Of a DNA stretch of 32,585 nt, positions 1 through 7,509 are shown piece after piece. Both the position numbers and the translations under genes were made by a program. Each line of letters begins with the position of its first letter. Position 1 is the stretch's first letter. Source of the DNA: JBGQBN01 sp041494805 (GTDB lineage Bacteria > Acidobacteriota > Terriglobia > Terriglobales > Acidobacteriaceae); contig JBGQBN010000047.1 of NCBI GenBank assembly GCA_041494805.1, forward strand, positions 1-32,585, given 5' to 3'. The notes beneath the pieces are model-generated. The model was given only the letters and a program-made list of their open reading frames with translations. It made no database searches and had not been told where the DNA came from.

Positions 1-928
1 CGATATCTTCCACCGCCATCCGCACAACCCGCCGGGCGATGTATAGAGGATCTTCGCCTGACTCCAGCATGCGTCCCAGCCAATAAAGCGCGGCGTCGGG
101 ATCACTGTTGCGCACCGACTTGTGCAGCGCCGAGATGAGGTTGTAGTGCTCCTCGCCACTCTTGTCGTAGAGCAGGACCCGCTTCTGTAGGGCGTCCTGC
201 ACGATGGCATCCGTGATCTCCGCACCCACTTCCTTGCTGCTGTGTCCACGGGCCAATGTACCCGCGACCTCCAGCACGTTGTAAGCGCTGCGGGCGTCAC
301 CGCTGGAGTAGGACGCGATCTTCGCCAACACGGCGTCAGCCGCCGCCAGCTTCAGCCTCCCCAGCCCGCGTTCTTCATCGGTCAGTGCCCGCCTGAGCAG
401 CAACACGACCTGTTCTTCTGTCAGTGGCTTGAGTACATACACGCGTGAGCGGGACAGCAGCGCCGAGATAATTTCGAATGATGGATTCTCCGTGGTCGCG
501 CCGATCAGGCGGATGTTGCCCCTCTCGACGTGGGGCAGAAATGCATCCTGTTGTGCCTTGTTGAAGCGGTGAATCTCGTCGATAAAGACAATCGTCCGCG
601 TGCCGTATTGTTTCGCCCGCTCGGCATCCGCCATCACCTGCTTGATTTCCTTGATCCCGGTGAGCACGGCAGAGAACTCAATGAACTCCGCCTTGGTCAC
701 GCCGGCGATGATCTTCGCCAAGGTAGTCTTGCCCGTGCCGGGAGGTCCCCAGAAGATCAGTGACCCGATGTCATCACGCTCGATCTGTGTGCGCAGAGGT
801 TTTCCAGGAGCGACCAAATGCTCCTGACCGACAAATTCGTCCAGCGTCCGCGGACGCATGCGGTCAGCGAGGGGACGAGTGCGGTCTCCGGAAGCGTCAG
901 CGTTCGGGATGGATTGGAAGAGACTCAT
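1..928 (-). CDS. rarA: Replication-associated recombination protein A (RarA/MgsA AAA+ ATPase), C-terminus cut by window edge
   Basis: AAA+ ATPase of the clamp-loader-like MgsA/RarA family, which acts at stalled replication forks with the single-strand binding protein. I translated this from the minus strand: an ATG at 928 opens about 309 residues that run off the left edge, so the C-terminal tetramerisation region is missing. Visible are the N-terminal RPRTLDEFVGQ-type box (residues ~26-36), Walker A GPPGTGKT (61-68), Walker B IVFIDE followed by IHRFNKAQQD (113-128), sensor 1 GATTENPSFE, and the SGDARSAYN sensor-2 arginine region, followed by the HYNLISALHKSVR and SDPDAALYWLGRMLE motifs diagnostic of this family rather than RuvB. 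No frameshift is seen. The 77-bp gap to the next gene holds a dispersed repeat. RarA is a well-conserved family and the call is firm. Confidence 0.95.
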   Translation of the reverse strand, partial: MSLFQSIPNADASGDRTRPLADRMRPRTLDEFVGQEHLVAPGKPLRTQIERDDIGSLIFWGPPGTGKTTLAKIIAGVTKAEFIEFSAVLTGIKEIKQVMADAERAKQYGTRTIVFIDEIHRFNKAQQDAFLPHVERGNIRLIGATTENPSFEIISALLSRSRVYVLKPLTEEQVVLLLRRALTDEERGLGRLKLAAADAVLAKIASYSSGDARSAYNVLEVAGTLARGHSSKEVGAEITDAIVQDALQKRVLLYDKSGEEHYNLISALHKSVRNSDPDAALYWLGRMLESGEDPLYIARRVVRMAVEDI

Positions 929-933
929 GAATG

Positions 934-1007
934 CAAGGTTTCAAGGTTTCCCGTCATGCTGAAACCTTGCGACCTGGAAACCCGGAAACCTTGAACCTTG
1001 AAACCTT
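934..1007. repeat. Dispersed CCTTGAAA-type short repeat, inverted arrangement
   Basis: Left part reads CAAGGTTTCAAGGTTTCC and the right part reads GAAACCTTG...GGAAACCTTGAACC, i.e. the reverse complement, so the unit occurs in both orientations and could fold into a hairpin. It occupies nearly the whole gap between rarA and the methyltransferase and reaches the TAA stop of the latter. The same unit recurs at 3212-3304. Confidence 0.75.
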
Positions 1008-1839
1008 ATTTCCTTTGCCTTGCCACCTCATACAGCACAATACTCGCCGCCACGCCCGCATTGAGCGACTCCACCATCGGCGAGTGTGGAATGGCTACAA
1101 TCTCATCCATTTCCGAGATCAGGTCCCGCGGCAACCCCGCGCCCTCGCTGCCAATAAAGATGGCCAGCGGCGCGGAGAGGTTTGCCTCCTGCAGCGGGGT
1201 GCCTTTGTGCGACGAGGTGGCTACCAGCCGCAGCTTTCTCTCTCGCATAAGGGCAAGAGTTCCCGAAAGTTTGGCGCGCGCCACCGGAAGCCGGAAAACT
1301 GATCCCGCCGCCGCGCGCACTACCTTGGGATTGAACGGACTGACCGTCCCTTCGCCCAGCAGCACGCCCCCGGCCTCAAAAGCTTCCGCCGACCGCAAGA
1401 TCGTTCCCAGATTTCCCGGGTCCTGTACTCCAGCAATCGCCAGCAACGGCCCCGCTTGCGCCTTGGCCAGCACGTCCTCGACTCTAAATACCTTCGGGCT
1501 TACCAAGGCGGCTACACCCTGGGGTGTATCGCTGGGGACGGCTGTGGCAAAAAGCTTGTCCGGAAGCAGCAAGGTTTCCACGTGGGCCCCGATTTGCGGC
1601 AGCAGCCGTGGAGCCCTGGCCTCGGCCGACTCACTGAAGAACACCGCCCGAAAGCGCAAGCCGCTGCGGATGGCCTCTTCCAGGATTCGCCAGCCTTCAA
1701 TGGCGCAGTATCCCTCCGTAGTGAGCTCGCTCTGGGCAAAAGCGCGCCGCAGCTCCTTCACCAGAGCATTGTGGCGCCCTTCGATCCGGCGCAGCCGGTC
1801 GGACAGATCTGGATCGTTGGCAGTCGCGGACTTCTTCAC
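1006..1839 (-). CDS. SpoU/TrmH-family RNA 2'-O-ribose methyltransferase
   Basis: Predicted SAM-dependent methyltransferase that puts a 2'-O-methyl group on rRNA or tRNA. The 277-residue protein has an N-terminal L30e-like substrate-binding part (about 15-115) and a C-terminal SPOUT knot. The three SpoU motifs are present: motif 1 with N143 and R149 in DPGNLGTILRSAEAF, motif 2 GSEGAGLPRDL (230-240), and motif 3 IPHSPMVESLNAGVAASI (250-267). The two-domain layout and length match the RlmB/YsgA type. The start is a GTG at 1839 with no strong ribosome binding site, so a slightly different start is possible. Which nucleotide it modifies cannot be read from the sequence. It is divergent from the TsaC-like gene across 107 bp. 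Confidence 0.9.
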   Translation of the reverse strand: MKKSATANDPDLSDRLRRIEGRHNALVKELRRAFAQSELTTEGYCAIEGWRILEEAIRSGLRFRAVFFSESAEARAPRLLPQIGAHVETLLLPDKLFATAVPSDTPQGVAALVSPKVFRVEDVLAKAQAGPLLAIAGVQDPGNLGTILRSAEAFEAGGVLLGEGTVSPFNPKVVRAAAGSVFRLPVARAKLSGTLALMRERKLRLVATSSHKGTPLQEANLSAPLAIFIGSEGAGLPRDLISEMDEIVAIPHSPMVESLNAGVAASIVLYEVARQRK

Positions 1840-1946
1840 GGTGTCGTGGTCCGGGCAGAATCATACCTGTTTCCTTCGGCTTGTGGCTCGTCCCCGTGTT
1901 ATGTTAGCTTTCGCCATTCCAAAACATCCTGTCGGAAGGACCCGTA

Positions 1947-2594
1947 GTGCGCGCGGAAATTGTCAAGATCAACAGCGATAAACCCGAGGCGTCGCTCATC
2001 CGCTATGCCGCCGACCAGATTCGCGCCGGCGAAGTGTTGGGCATGCCGACCGATACTTTCTATGGCTTGGCGGCCGACCCCTTCAACCTGCGGGCGGTGG
2101 ATCGCGTGTACGAAATCAAGTCTCGCTCCCGGCACAAACCTTTGTCGCTGTTGATCGAAGGCGTGGACCAGGCGGAAGAGTTAGCCCAGTTTCTGCCCGA
2201 GGAGTTCCATGCGCTGGCCCATCGTTTCTGGCCGGGCCCGCTGACCATAATCGTCCGAGCCTCTTCGCGGCTACCTCTCAAAGTAACGGCCAACACGGGA
2301 AACGTCGCGCTTCGCGTGCCCAACTCCAAAATTCCGCTGGCTGTCGTACAGGCTGCGAGCATTCCCATCACCGCGACTTCCGCCAACCTGAGCGGGGCGT
2401 CGGAGTGCACCACGGCCGAAGCCGTGCGCGATCAGCTCCAGGACCGCATTTCCATCATTGTGGACGGTGGAACTTCTCCCCGTGAAATAGCTTCAACCAT
2501 CGTTGACCTCACCGATGAAGAGGCCCGCTGGCGCATCCTGCGGGAAGGCGCCATCCCTGCCCAGGAGATCTCTTCGTTTTTCGCACAAGGATGA
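1947..2594 (+). CDS. tsaC: L-threonylcarbamoyladenylate synthase (TsaC/Sua5/YwlC family)
   Basis: Makes threonylcarbamoyl-AMP from threonine, bicarbonate and ATP, the first step of tRNA t6A37 synthesis in the cytoplasm. The 215-residue protein is essentially one YrdC domain. It shows the start motif GEVLGMPTDTFYGLAAD (28-44), the KSRSRHKPLSLLI segment with the K-x-R substrate-binding pair (58-70), FWPGPLTIIV (94-103) and the SATSANLSG-like loop ITATSANLSG (141-150). The extra Sua5 C-terminal domain is absent, so it is the short type. The start is GTG at 1947, preceded by GGAAGGA at a good distance. Its TGA stop overlaps the ATG of the next gene by 4 bp, so the two are probably translated together. 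Confidence 0.93.
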   Translation: MRAEIVKINSDKPEASLIRYAADQIRAGEVLGMPTDTFYGLAADPFNLRAVDRVYEIKSRSRHKPLSLLIEGVDQAEELAQFLPEEFHALAHRFWPGPLTIIVRASSRLPLKVTANTGNVALRVPNSKIPLAVVQAASIPITATSANLSGASECTTAEAVRDQLQDRISIIVDGGTSPREIASTIVDLTDEEARWRILREGAIPAQEISSFFAQG

Positions 2595-3211
2595 CTGAAT
2601 CAGCGGCCAACCGGCGTCCGCGAAACCACTGGTGGCTGGGGCTCGCGGCATTGGTTGCGGCCGTGGCCTTGGCTTATCTCGCCACAACCTGCGTGGGCAT
2701 TGTCAGTGAGGCCGCGCAGCAGGATATTCACCCTGCCGATGCCATTGTAGTGTTCGGGGCCGCCGAGTACGCCGGACGTCCTTCTCCCGTGTACCGTGCC
2801 CGCCTGGACCACGCTTTCGAACTCTTCCAGCGGGGAGTCGCTCCGGTCGTCATTACTACGGGAGGCGCCGCTGCCGATCCCAGCTACAGCGAAGGTGGAG
2901 TCGGTCACGACTACCTGCTGCATCGCGGCATCCCCGACCCCAACCTAATCGCCGAAACCCAGGGCTCCGATACCGCCCACTCCGCAGAGCGCGTGGCCGT
3001 GATCCTCCGGGCGAACCATATGCACAGCTGCATCGCCGTTAGCGATGCCTACCATGTGTTCCGTATCCGCAAACTGCTGGAGCACGAAGGAGTGCAGGTA
3101 TACGTGGCGCCGCGTCCCGACTCCCTTCCGCATTCAGCGTGGCAGCGCGGCTGGGCAGTGCTGCGCGAGGCGGCGAGCTACATGGCCTGGCGGCTGCATA
3201 TTCCGGCGTAG
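2591..3211 (+). CDS. YdcF/SanA-like DUF218 membrane-anchored protein
   Basis: A 206-residue DUF218 protein. An N-terminal hydrophobic helix (about residues 14-36) would anchor it with the domain outside the cytoplasm. The domain contains DAIVVFGAAEYAGRPSPVYRARLDHAFELF-type opening (split over residues ~48-78), a VVITTGGAA loop, a glutamate-rich loop near SEGGVGHDYL, the conserved SDTAHSAERVAVIL helix and VSDAYHVFRIRKLLEHEG. Members such as SanA and ElyC are linked to envelope integrity; biochemical activity for most is unknown. The ATG overlaps the upstream TsaC stop (ATGA), which suggests a two-gene operon, although the functional link is unclear. A CCTTGAAA-type repeat follows the stop directly. 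Confidence 0.85.
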   Translation: MTESAANRRPRNHWWLGLAALVAAVALAYLATTCVGIVSEAAQQDIHPADAIVVFGAAEYAGRPSPVYRARLDHAFELFQRGVAPVVITTGGAAADPSYSEGGVGHDYLLHRGIPDPNLIAETQGSDTAHSAERVAVILRANHMHSCIAVSDAYHVFRIRKLLEHEGVQVYVAPRPDSLPHSAWQRGWAVLREAASYMAWRLHIPA

Positions 3212-3304
3212 AAAGGTTTCAAAGTTGCAAGGTTGCAAAGTTTCAAAACCGGCGGCGCTCTGTTCGGGACTTGAAACCTTGAAACCTTGAAACCTTGAAA
3301 CCTT
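3212..3304. repeat. CCTTGAAA tandem/inverted repeat between converging genes
   Basis: From about 3270 the 8-bp unit CCTTGAAA occurs four times in tandem, and the left half (3213-3246) carries degenerate reverse-complement copies (AAAGGTTTCAAAG...GCAAAGTTTCAA). The two halves could form a long imperfect hairpin exactly between the stop of the YdcF-like gene (3211) and the convergent stop of the DinB-like gene (3307), so it may serve as a bidirectional terminator. The same unit is found at 934-1007. Confidence 0.8.
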
Positions 3305-3306
3305 CC

Positions 3307-3831
3307 TTACCACCCCATCCGTTTCCTCAATTCCGTGATATGCGCCACATGATGCCGTCCGTGCCAGGAATAAAGCGCCAGGTTCTTTCCCAGCGGCAGT
3401 ACTCCCAGTTCCGGGTGCTTGAAAGTACGCTTCCATTCTTCGGGTTTCAACGAGCGCAGCAGGCGGACCCAACGGTCATGCAAGGAATCCAGGAGGGCCA
3501 GCGAAACCTCTACCGGCGTTGACTGAACGTCGGGCAGTTTCGCCCAGCGATCCTCCATGTAGGGCTTGATCGTTGGCTCATCCTCGGTCAAAGCCAGCTT
3601 GAAGCGGATGTAAGCGTTCATATGGCTTTCGGGCACGTGATGGGCTACCTGCCGCACCGTCCAGCCGCCCTCGCGATACGGAGTTTCGATCTGTTGGGGT
3701 GAGAGCCCCTGCAACGCTGCGCGCAGCGCCGCCGGTGTTTGCTCGATGTCATCAATGAATTTCTTTCTCTGTTGCTCATTCGTCGGACCGTCGAACGCAA
3801 ATTTGCCGATGGGGTAACGCGGGTCGCTCAT
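3307..3831 (-). CDS. YfiT/DinB-superfamily putative metal-dependent hydrolase / bacillithiol transferase-like protein
   Basis: A 174-residue four-helix-bundle protein of the DinB superfamily closest to Bacillus YfiT (BstA-like). Visible features are the N-terminal RYPIGKF and the GGWTVRQVAHHVPESHMNAYIRFKLAL segment (read in pieces, residues 55-81), plus WHGRHHVAHI (156-165) near the C-terminus. H64/H65, H160 or H161, and H164 are the likely metal-binding histidines. Length and motif spacing are those of the YfiT subgroup. In Firmicutes relatives transfer bacillithiol to electrophiles; whether this host makes bacillithiol is not shown here, so the substrate is open. The ATG at 3831 has no strong upstream Shine-Dalgarno sequence visible. 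Confidence 0.85.
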   Translation of the reverse strand: MSDPRYPIGKFAFDGPTNEQQRKKFIDDIEQTPAALRAALQGLSPQQIETPYREGGWTVRQVAHHVPESHMNAYIRFKLALTEDEPTIKPYMEDRWAKLPDVQSTPVEVSLALLDSLHDRWVRLLRSLKPEEWKRTFKHPELGVLPLGKNLALYSWHGRHHVAHITELRKRMGW

Positions 3832-3976
3832 CTGTATTCTCCGCCGTCGTGGGCTATTTTCTTGTTACCCAAGAATCTTAAACCGTGGACGACATCGATG
3901 GAGCGTAAAGGAACATGAAAAAAAAGACTGGCATCCATGACGGAAATTCCAGAGCCCAGTATCGTGCAGGTGAGAG

Positions 3977-4013
3977 GAAACTGGCAACTGATCACCGACC
4001 ACTGGCCACTGAC
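3977..4013. repeat. Short CTGGC-A/C-ACTG repeat abutting the cyclase stop codon
   Basis: AACTGGCAACTG is followed by CCACTGGCCACTGAC, two related copies of a short degenerate unit placed directly against the TAA of the cyclase gene. A separate unit from the CCTTGAAA repeats but with the same 3'-end position. Confidence 0.45.
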
Positions 4014-4802
4014 TTATTTCACCAAAGCCAAAATCCGCACCGGTCCGCCCGACCCACCTTCCAATTTCATCGGCGCGACCACCAAAATTGCGCCCGTGGC
4101 TGGCGCTCGATCCAGGTTAGCAACATTTTCCAGATGATAGAGGCTGTGGGCCAGCGTGTATTGATGGACGGCAAAGTCCTGGGACGGGCCGTAGTCCACG
4201 CTCAGGGTATCAATCCCCAGCCCAAGAGCGTTGCGTGCCTCAACCAGGAATTTGGCTGCGTCCACCGAATATCCGGGAAAGTGCATGACGCCCTTGGCAT
4301 CGGCGTTGCGATAGTCTTTGACCGAGTCCCAGCGAGAATCCCACCCCGTGCGTGCCATCACTACGGCGCCGAGCGGGATTTGTCCGTGGGCCTGCTCCCA
4401 CTTGGCAATGTCTTCTACAGAAATCAGGTAATCCGGGTTGTTCTTCACATGGCCGCTGACATCAAGCACAACCAGCGGCACGATCAGCCGCTCCGGAGGA
4501 ATCTGGTCCACCGTCCACAACCCACGCGCAAAGTGCGCCGGAGCGTCAATGTGCGTGCCAAAGTGTTCCGGCAACGAGATATTGCGGGCGAAGTATTTGT
4601 CCTTGGCAATGGTCGCGACCGTCTTTACCTGATAATCCGACTTCTCAGCCAATTCGTAAGTGGGCACCTTTGCGTTAATCGAGTGGGTCAGATCCACCAC
4701 GGCATGAAAGCCGGCGGACTCAGCAGTTTGGGAGTTGTGCTGGGCAAAAAGAAACAGCGCCAACGCCAACACGTAGCCGATCACGAAAGTTCGAATCTTC
4801 AT
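4014..4802 (-). CDS. Secreted cyclase-family (kynurenine formamidase-like) hydrolase
   Basis: Metal-dependent amidohydrolase of the cyclase family (PF04199 type). The 262 residues start with MKIRTF and a hydrophobic segment (about 5-20) that reads as a signal peptide or anchor, so the enzyme is probably periplasmic, unlike cytoplasmic KynB. Family motifs: VDLTHSINAKVPTY (36-49), and the metal site HFGTHIDAPAHF with H80, H84, D86 and H90. Further on are VVMARTGWDSRW and the GIDTLSVDYGPS and LAHSLYHLENVANLD segments, with the usual conserved H and E before the C-terminus. The substrate cannot be fixed; there are no tryptophan-degradation genes nearby. It is divergent from the paralog array across a 274-bp gap. 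Confidence 0.88.
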   Translation of the reverse strand: MKIRTFVIGYVLALALFLFAQHNSQTAESAGFHAVVDLTHSINAKVPTYELAEKSDYQVKTVATIAKDKYFARNISLPEHFGTHIDAPAHFARGLWTVDQIPPERLIVPLVVLDVSGHVKNNPDYLISVEDIAKWEQAHGQIPLGAVVMARTGWDSRWDSVKDYRNADAKGVMHFPGYSVDAAKFLVEARNALGLGIDTLSVDYGPSQDFAVHQYTLAHSLYHLENVANLDRAPATGAILVVAPMKLEGGSGGPVRILALVK

Positions 4803-4996
4803 CAGGTTCTAAGCCGTTCTTGCTTCTGTTCTTTTTCCCGGACAGTTAGTCAAGCCCCAACTAAAGCAATAAGATGCGGGCTCCCCGTCCAGAGGTGCTT
4901 TTTCATTGTCCACTGCGGAGGGAAGCAGCTTCAAGGAACCTGGGGACATGATCCTCCGGCCCGAATAGAAAAGGTGATCGCAGAGCCCGCCCTATA

Positions 4997-5049
4997 TGCA
5001 AAACCTTTCACATTGACCCCCGGTTCTAAACGGGAGGATACTGGCGCGT
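4997..5049 (+). promoter_or_regulatory. Conserved 53-bp promoter block upstream of paralog 1, with operator-like palindrome
   Basis: Nearly identical to 5873-5925. It contains TTGACC (5013-5018), an 18-bp spacer and GATACT (5037-5042), giving a start near 5049 and a short leader before the ATG at 5077. The spacer carries an inverted repeat, CCCG...CGGG around GTTCTAAAC (5019-5034), that could be an operator. Conservation between two non-coding copies supports function. Confidence 0.6.
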
Positions 5050-5076
5050 CTTCGGTTCCCCCCTCGGAAGGACCTC

Positions 5077-5793
5077 ATGAAGCAGCTCTCGCAGTGGTCA
5101 AGAACGGACCCCACGCTCCCCGAGTCCTTGAATCACCGCCTCAATTTATATGCGCTGGCAGCGGGCGCAGCTGGAGTAAGTTTGCTCGCTATGAACCAAC
5201 TGGCGGAGGCCGAGATCGTTTTTACGCCTACCAGTGTTGTCATCCCCGCAAATAGCAGCTACTTGCTTGACCTCAACCACGACGGCACTCCGGACTTCAA
5301 GATTCGACAGTCGACGACATCCTTCACGGCTGAGCTTTCCGTGCACACGGTGGTTGATTTTAAGAACGCCATCCAACTGGATAGTCATGCCCAGGCAGCA
5401 GCTCTGAATCAGGGCTCCCGGATTGGTTCTGGTAACGACTTTTATGGTTGCGTGACATGCAGCTTTGGCGAAACAATGGCCATTGCCAACCGAGGCGGGG
5501 ATCATGGTCCCTGGGTCAACGTATCCAAACGCTTTTTGGGGTTACGCTTCAACTCCCACCATGAGCTCCATTATGGATGGGCACGGTTGAGCGTCCGCGC
5601 TGAGGGTTTTTCTATCAAGGCTTTGTTGACCGGGTATGCCTACGAAACCATTCCCAAGAAAGCCATTCGTGCGGGTCAAACACTGGAAACCGCCGATACC
5701 TCGGCGTCGGATGAAGCCCCCGCCGATCCCAGTTCGCTGGGTGCGTTAGCCCGGGGATCCCGAGGCTTGCAGAAATGGCGTCGCCCACGCTGA
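5077..5793 (+). CDS. Secreted paralog-family protein, copy 1 (HYGWARL / AGQT family)
   Basis: First of five tandem paralogs; function unknown. The 238 residues have an unusually long n-region, then a hydrophobic stretch ending in an AEA cleavage-like site (LNLYALAAGAAGVSLLA at 22-38, cut near A45/E46), so the protein should be exported. After IVFTP comes a loop with EF-hand/dockerin-like spacing, DLNHDGTPD (65-73). A CVTC pair sits at 125-128. The most conserved block is GPWVNVSKRFLGLRF, LHYGWARLSV and LLTGYAYET, then AIRAGQT. It ends LGALARGSRGLQKWRRPR (221-238), a motif shared by the array. A GGAAGGA ribosome site precedes the ATG. It has its own promoter and is separated from copy 2 by 163 bp. 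Confidence 0.85.
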   Translation: MKQLSQWSRTDPTLPESLNHRLNLYALAAGAAGVSLLAMNQLAEAEIVFTPTSVVIPANSSYLLDLNHDGTPDFKIRQSTTSFTAELSVHTVVDFKNAIQLDSHAQAAALNQGSRIGSGNDFYGCVTCSFGETMAIANRGGDHGPWVNVSKRFLGLRFNSHHELHYGWARLSVRAEGFSIKALLTGYAYETIPKKAIRAGQTLETADTSASDEAPADPSSLGALARGSRGLQKWRRPR

Positions 5794-5872
5794 GATTGGA
5801 TACGCACTCGAGTCGAAGAGAATCGTCAGATTCGTCACTGCCTGCAGGCCACGAATAACCTCATCCCCAGTG

Positions 5873-5925
5873 TGCAAAACCTTTCATATTGACCCCGAGT
5901 TCTGAACGGGGGATACTTGGCGCGT
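5873..5925 (+). promoter_or_regulatory. Conserved 53-bp promoter block upstream of paralog 2
   Basis: Second copy of the block at 4997. TTGACC (5889-5894), a 17-bp spacer and GATACT (5912-5917) predict a start near 5924 and a ~33-nt leader before the ATG at 5957. The spacer palindrome is GTTCTGAAC flanked by CCCCG and GGGG. Copies 3-5 have no such block in their short gaps, so this promoter probably serves copies 2-5. Confidence 0.6.
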
Positions 5926-5956
5926 TTTTCTGGATGGGTCCGCTCCGGAGGGTGCC

Positions 5957-6688
5957 ATGAAACGGCTACCGCAACGGTCGACTCCCGCGTTATTGAATCA
6001 ACGCCTCAACCTATATGCCCTTGCGGCAGGTGCGGCTGGAGTGAGCTTGCTGGCCTTGGCGCAGCCGGCGGAAGCGGAAGTTATCTTCACCCCCACCCAC
6101 TTCGTGATCGGTGTCGGCGGAATACACAGTTATGACCTCGATATCGACGGTGATGGAGTAACTGACTTCGCCATCAACGCCGCCCACCGCTGCAACACTG
6201 ACCAGTGCTTTTATAACCTCTTTGACAGGGTGCCCCCGGGCAACGGCATCGTGGGTAGCGCCAGAGGCGGTGGATGGTCGCCAGAGGCAGCGGTTTTGAA
6301 GCGGGGAACGCCGATCGGTCCCAGTCAAAGATTTTTTGGCAAGGTCGTGTCCATGGCGTCCTTCTACTTCGGCGGGGGCGGGTCTTCCGCAAATGGAAAC
6401 TGGGCCAACGTTAGCAATCGCTTTCTCGGACTGTCGTTCAAAATCAATGGCGAGACTCACTACGGATGGGCGCGGCTGAGCGTGAAGGATGCGCATCTTC
6501 AGATTACAGCCGTGCTGACCGGGTACGCGTACGAAACCGTAGCCAACCAGCCGATCAAAGCCGGCCAGACGAGTGGAACTGACGTCGGCCTGACTGCTCC
6601 AGACACCGCAGATCCAACGCATGGAACGCTCGGCGCGTTGGCGCTGGGTTCGATCAAGCCGCCCCGTCGTGCGCGAACGAATCAGTGA
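5957..6688 (+). CDS. Secreted paralog-family protein, copy 2
   Basis: A 243-residue paralog with the same export signal (LNLYALAAGAAGVSLLALA, 17-35, then QPAEAE). The acidic loop is intact here as LDIDGDGVTDF (61-71), the best calcium-loop-like version in the array. The middle is copy-specific: C79 and C84 sit in HRCNTDQC, there is a glycine-rich stretch FGGGGSS, and the CxxC of copies 1 and 3 is absent. The conserved core is NWANVSNRFLGL, INGETHYGWARLSVKD and LTGYAYETVANQPIKAGQT in sequence. The end has LGALALGS followed by PPRRARTNQ, so the W of the terminal motif is lost. GGAGGG lies ahead of the ATG. Function unknown; likely the first gene of a unit reaching copy 5. Confidence 0.85.
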   Translation: MKRLPQRSTPALLNQRLNLYALAAGAAGVSLLALAQPAEAEVIFTPTHFVIGVGGIHSYDLDIDGDGVTDFAINAAHRCNTDQCFYNLFDRVPPGNGIVGSARGGGWSPEAAVLKRGTPIGPSQRFFGKVVSMASFYFGGGGSSANGNWANVSNRFLGLSFKINGETHYGWARLSVKDAHLQITAVLTGYAYETVANQPIKAGQTSGTDVGLTAPDTADPTHGTLGALALGSIKPPRRARTNQ

Positions 6689-6727
6689 GCAATAAAGCGT
6701 AATGGTAAGGATGTACAGCGAGGATTT

Positions 6728-7486
6728 ATGCAACGCACCACGCGGCGGTTGAAACGCAACGCGCCAATTCCCGAGTCATTGAATTATCGCCTCAACTTGT
6801 ATGCCCTCGCGGCAGGCGCGGCGGGAGTGAGTTTGTTCGCGATGGCTCAGCCGGCGGAAGCCGAAGTCATCTTTGTACAAACCCACGCCATCATCGGGCG
6901 AAACAGCCAGTACCTTTTGGAGTTCGCCCCAAATCATGGACCCGCGTTGGATTTCTTCAACCAAGAGAAGAGCTCGTGGGGCAGACTTTCTGCGGTCGGG
7001 ATAGCGTTTGCTAGTGCCCTATTCCGGACGAATCCATTTGAACCCGCGGCACTAAATCCGGGTGACAAGATCGGGAGCAGCCAACAGTTCTATGGTTGCT
7101 CCACCTGTAGCCTCGGTCAAACCATGGCGGGAACCAGCCGGTTCCGTAGCGCTTACGGCGACTGGGTCAACGTCTCGAACCGCTACCTCGGATTTCGTTT
7201 CTTCCTCAGGGGACATTACCACTACGGCTGGGCACGCCTGAGTGTTCGGGTGCGAGGACTATCGGTAAAGGCTGTATTAACGGGATACGCTTACGAAACC
7301 ACTCCGAATAAGCCCATCCTCGCCGGTCAAACCCAAGTAGCCCCGGATACGTCCGACTTGGATGCAGCCCCAGCCGATCCTGCCTCGCTGGGCGCACTGG
7401 CCCAGGGCTCCCAAGGCTTGAAAAAATGGCGTCGGCAAGGACCCGTGCAAAGAAGCGGTCAAGGGACCACGAACTCCGAACCGTAG
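6728..7486 (+). CDS. Secreted paralog-family protein, copy 3
   Basis: A 252-residue paralog beginning 39 bp after copy 2. The export signal (LNLYALAAGAAGVSLFAMA, 22-40, then QPAEAE) is closely conserved. The acidic loop has decayed to EFAPNHGPALDF (66-77), losing the aspartates that would bind calcium. A GCSTC pair matches copy 1 (GCVTC), which places copies 1 and 3 closest to each other. The core reads GDWVNVSNRYLGFRF, YHYGWARLSV and VLTGYAYETTPNKPILAGQT in pieces. After LGALAQGSQGLKKWRR it has an extra tail of about 16 residues that the other copies lack. The ribosome site (GAGGA) is weaker than its neighbours'. Confidence 0.83.
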   Translation: MQRTTRRLKRNAPIPESLNYRLNLYALAAGAAGVSLFAMAQPAEAEVIFVQTHAIIGRNSQYLLEFAPNHGPALDFFNQEKSSWGRLSAVGIAFASALFRTNPFEPAALNPGDKIGSSQQFYGCSTCSLGQTMAGTSRFRSAYGDWVNVSNRYLGFRFFLRGHYHYGWARLSVRVRGLSVKAVLTGYAYETTPNKPILAGQTQVAPDTSDLDAAPADPASLGALAQGSQGLKKWRRQGPVQRSGQGTTNSEP

Positions 7487-7509
7487 GTGGAATTCACAGT
7501 GGAGGGCGT

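Noticed and set aside
998..1981. 327-codon plus-strand open frame
   Set aside because: Antisense to the methyltransferase, whose three SpoU motifs are intact; the plus-strand protein is serine/arginine-rich with no recognisable pattern, typical of a high-GC shadow frame.
3270..3304. Regular short repeats suggesting CRISPR
   Set aside because: The 8-bp units are contiguous with no spacers of CRISPR length and no cas gene nearby.
3915..5255. 446-codon plus-strand open frame
   Set aside because: Runs antisense through the cyclase gene and out of frame into paralog 1; both of those show family motifs and export signals, this one does not.
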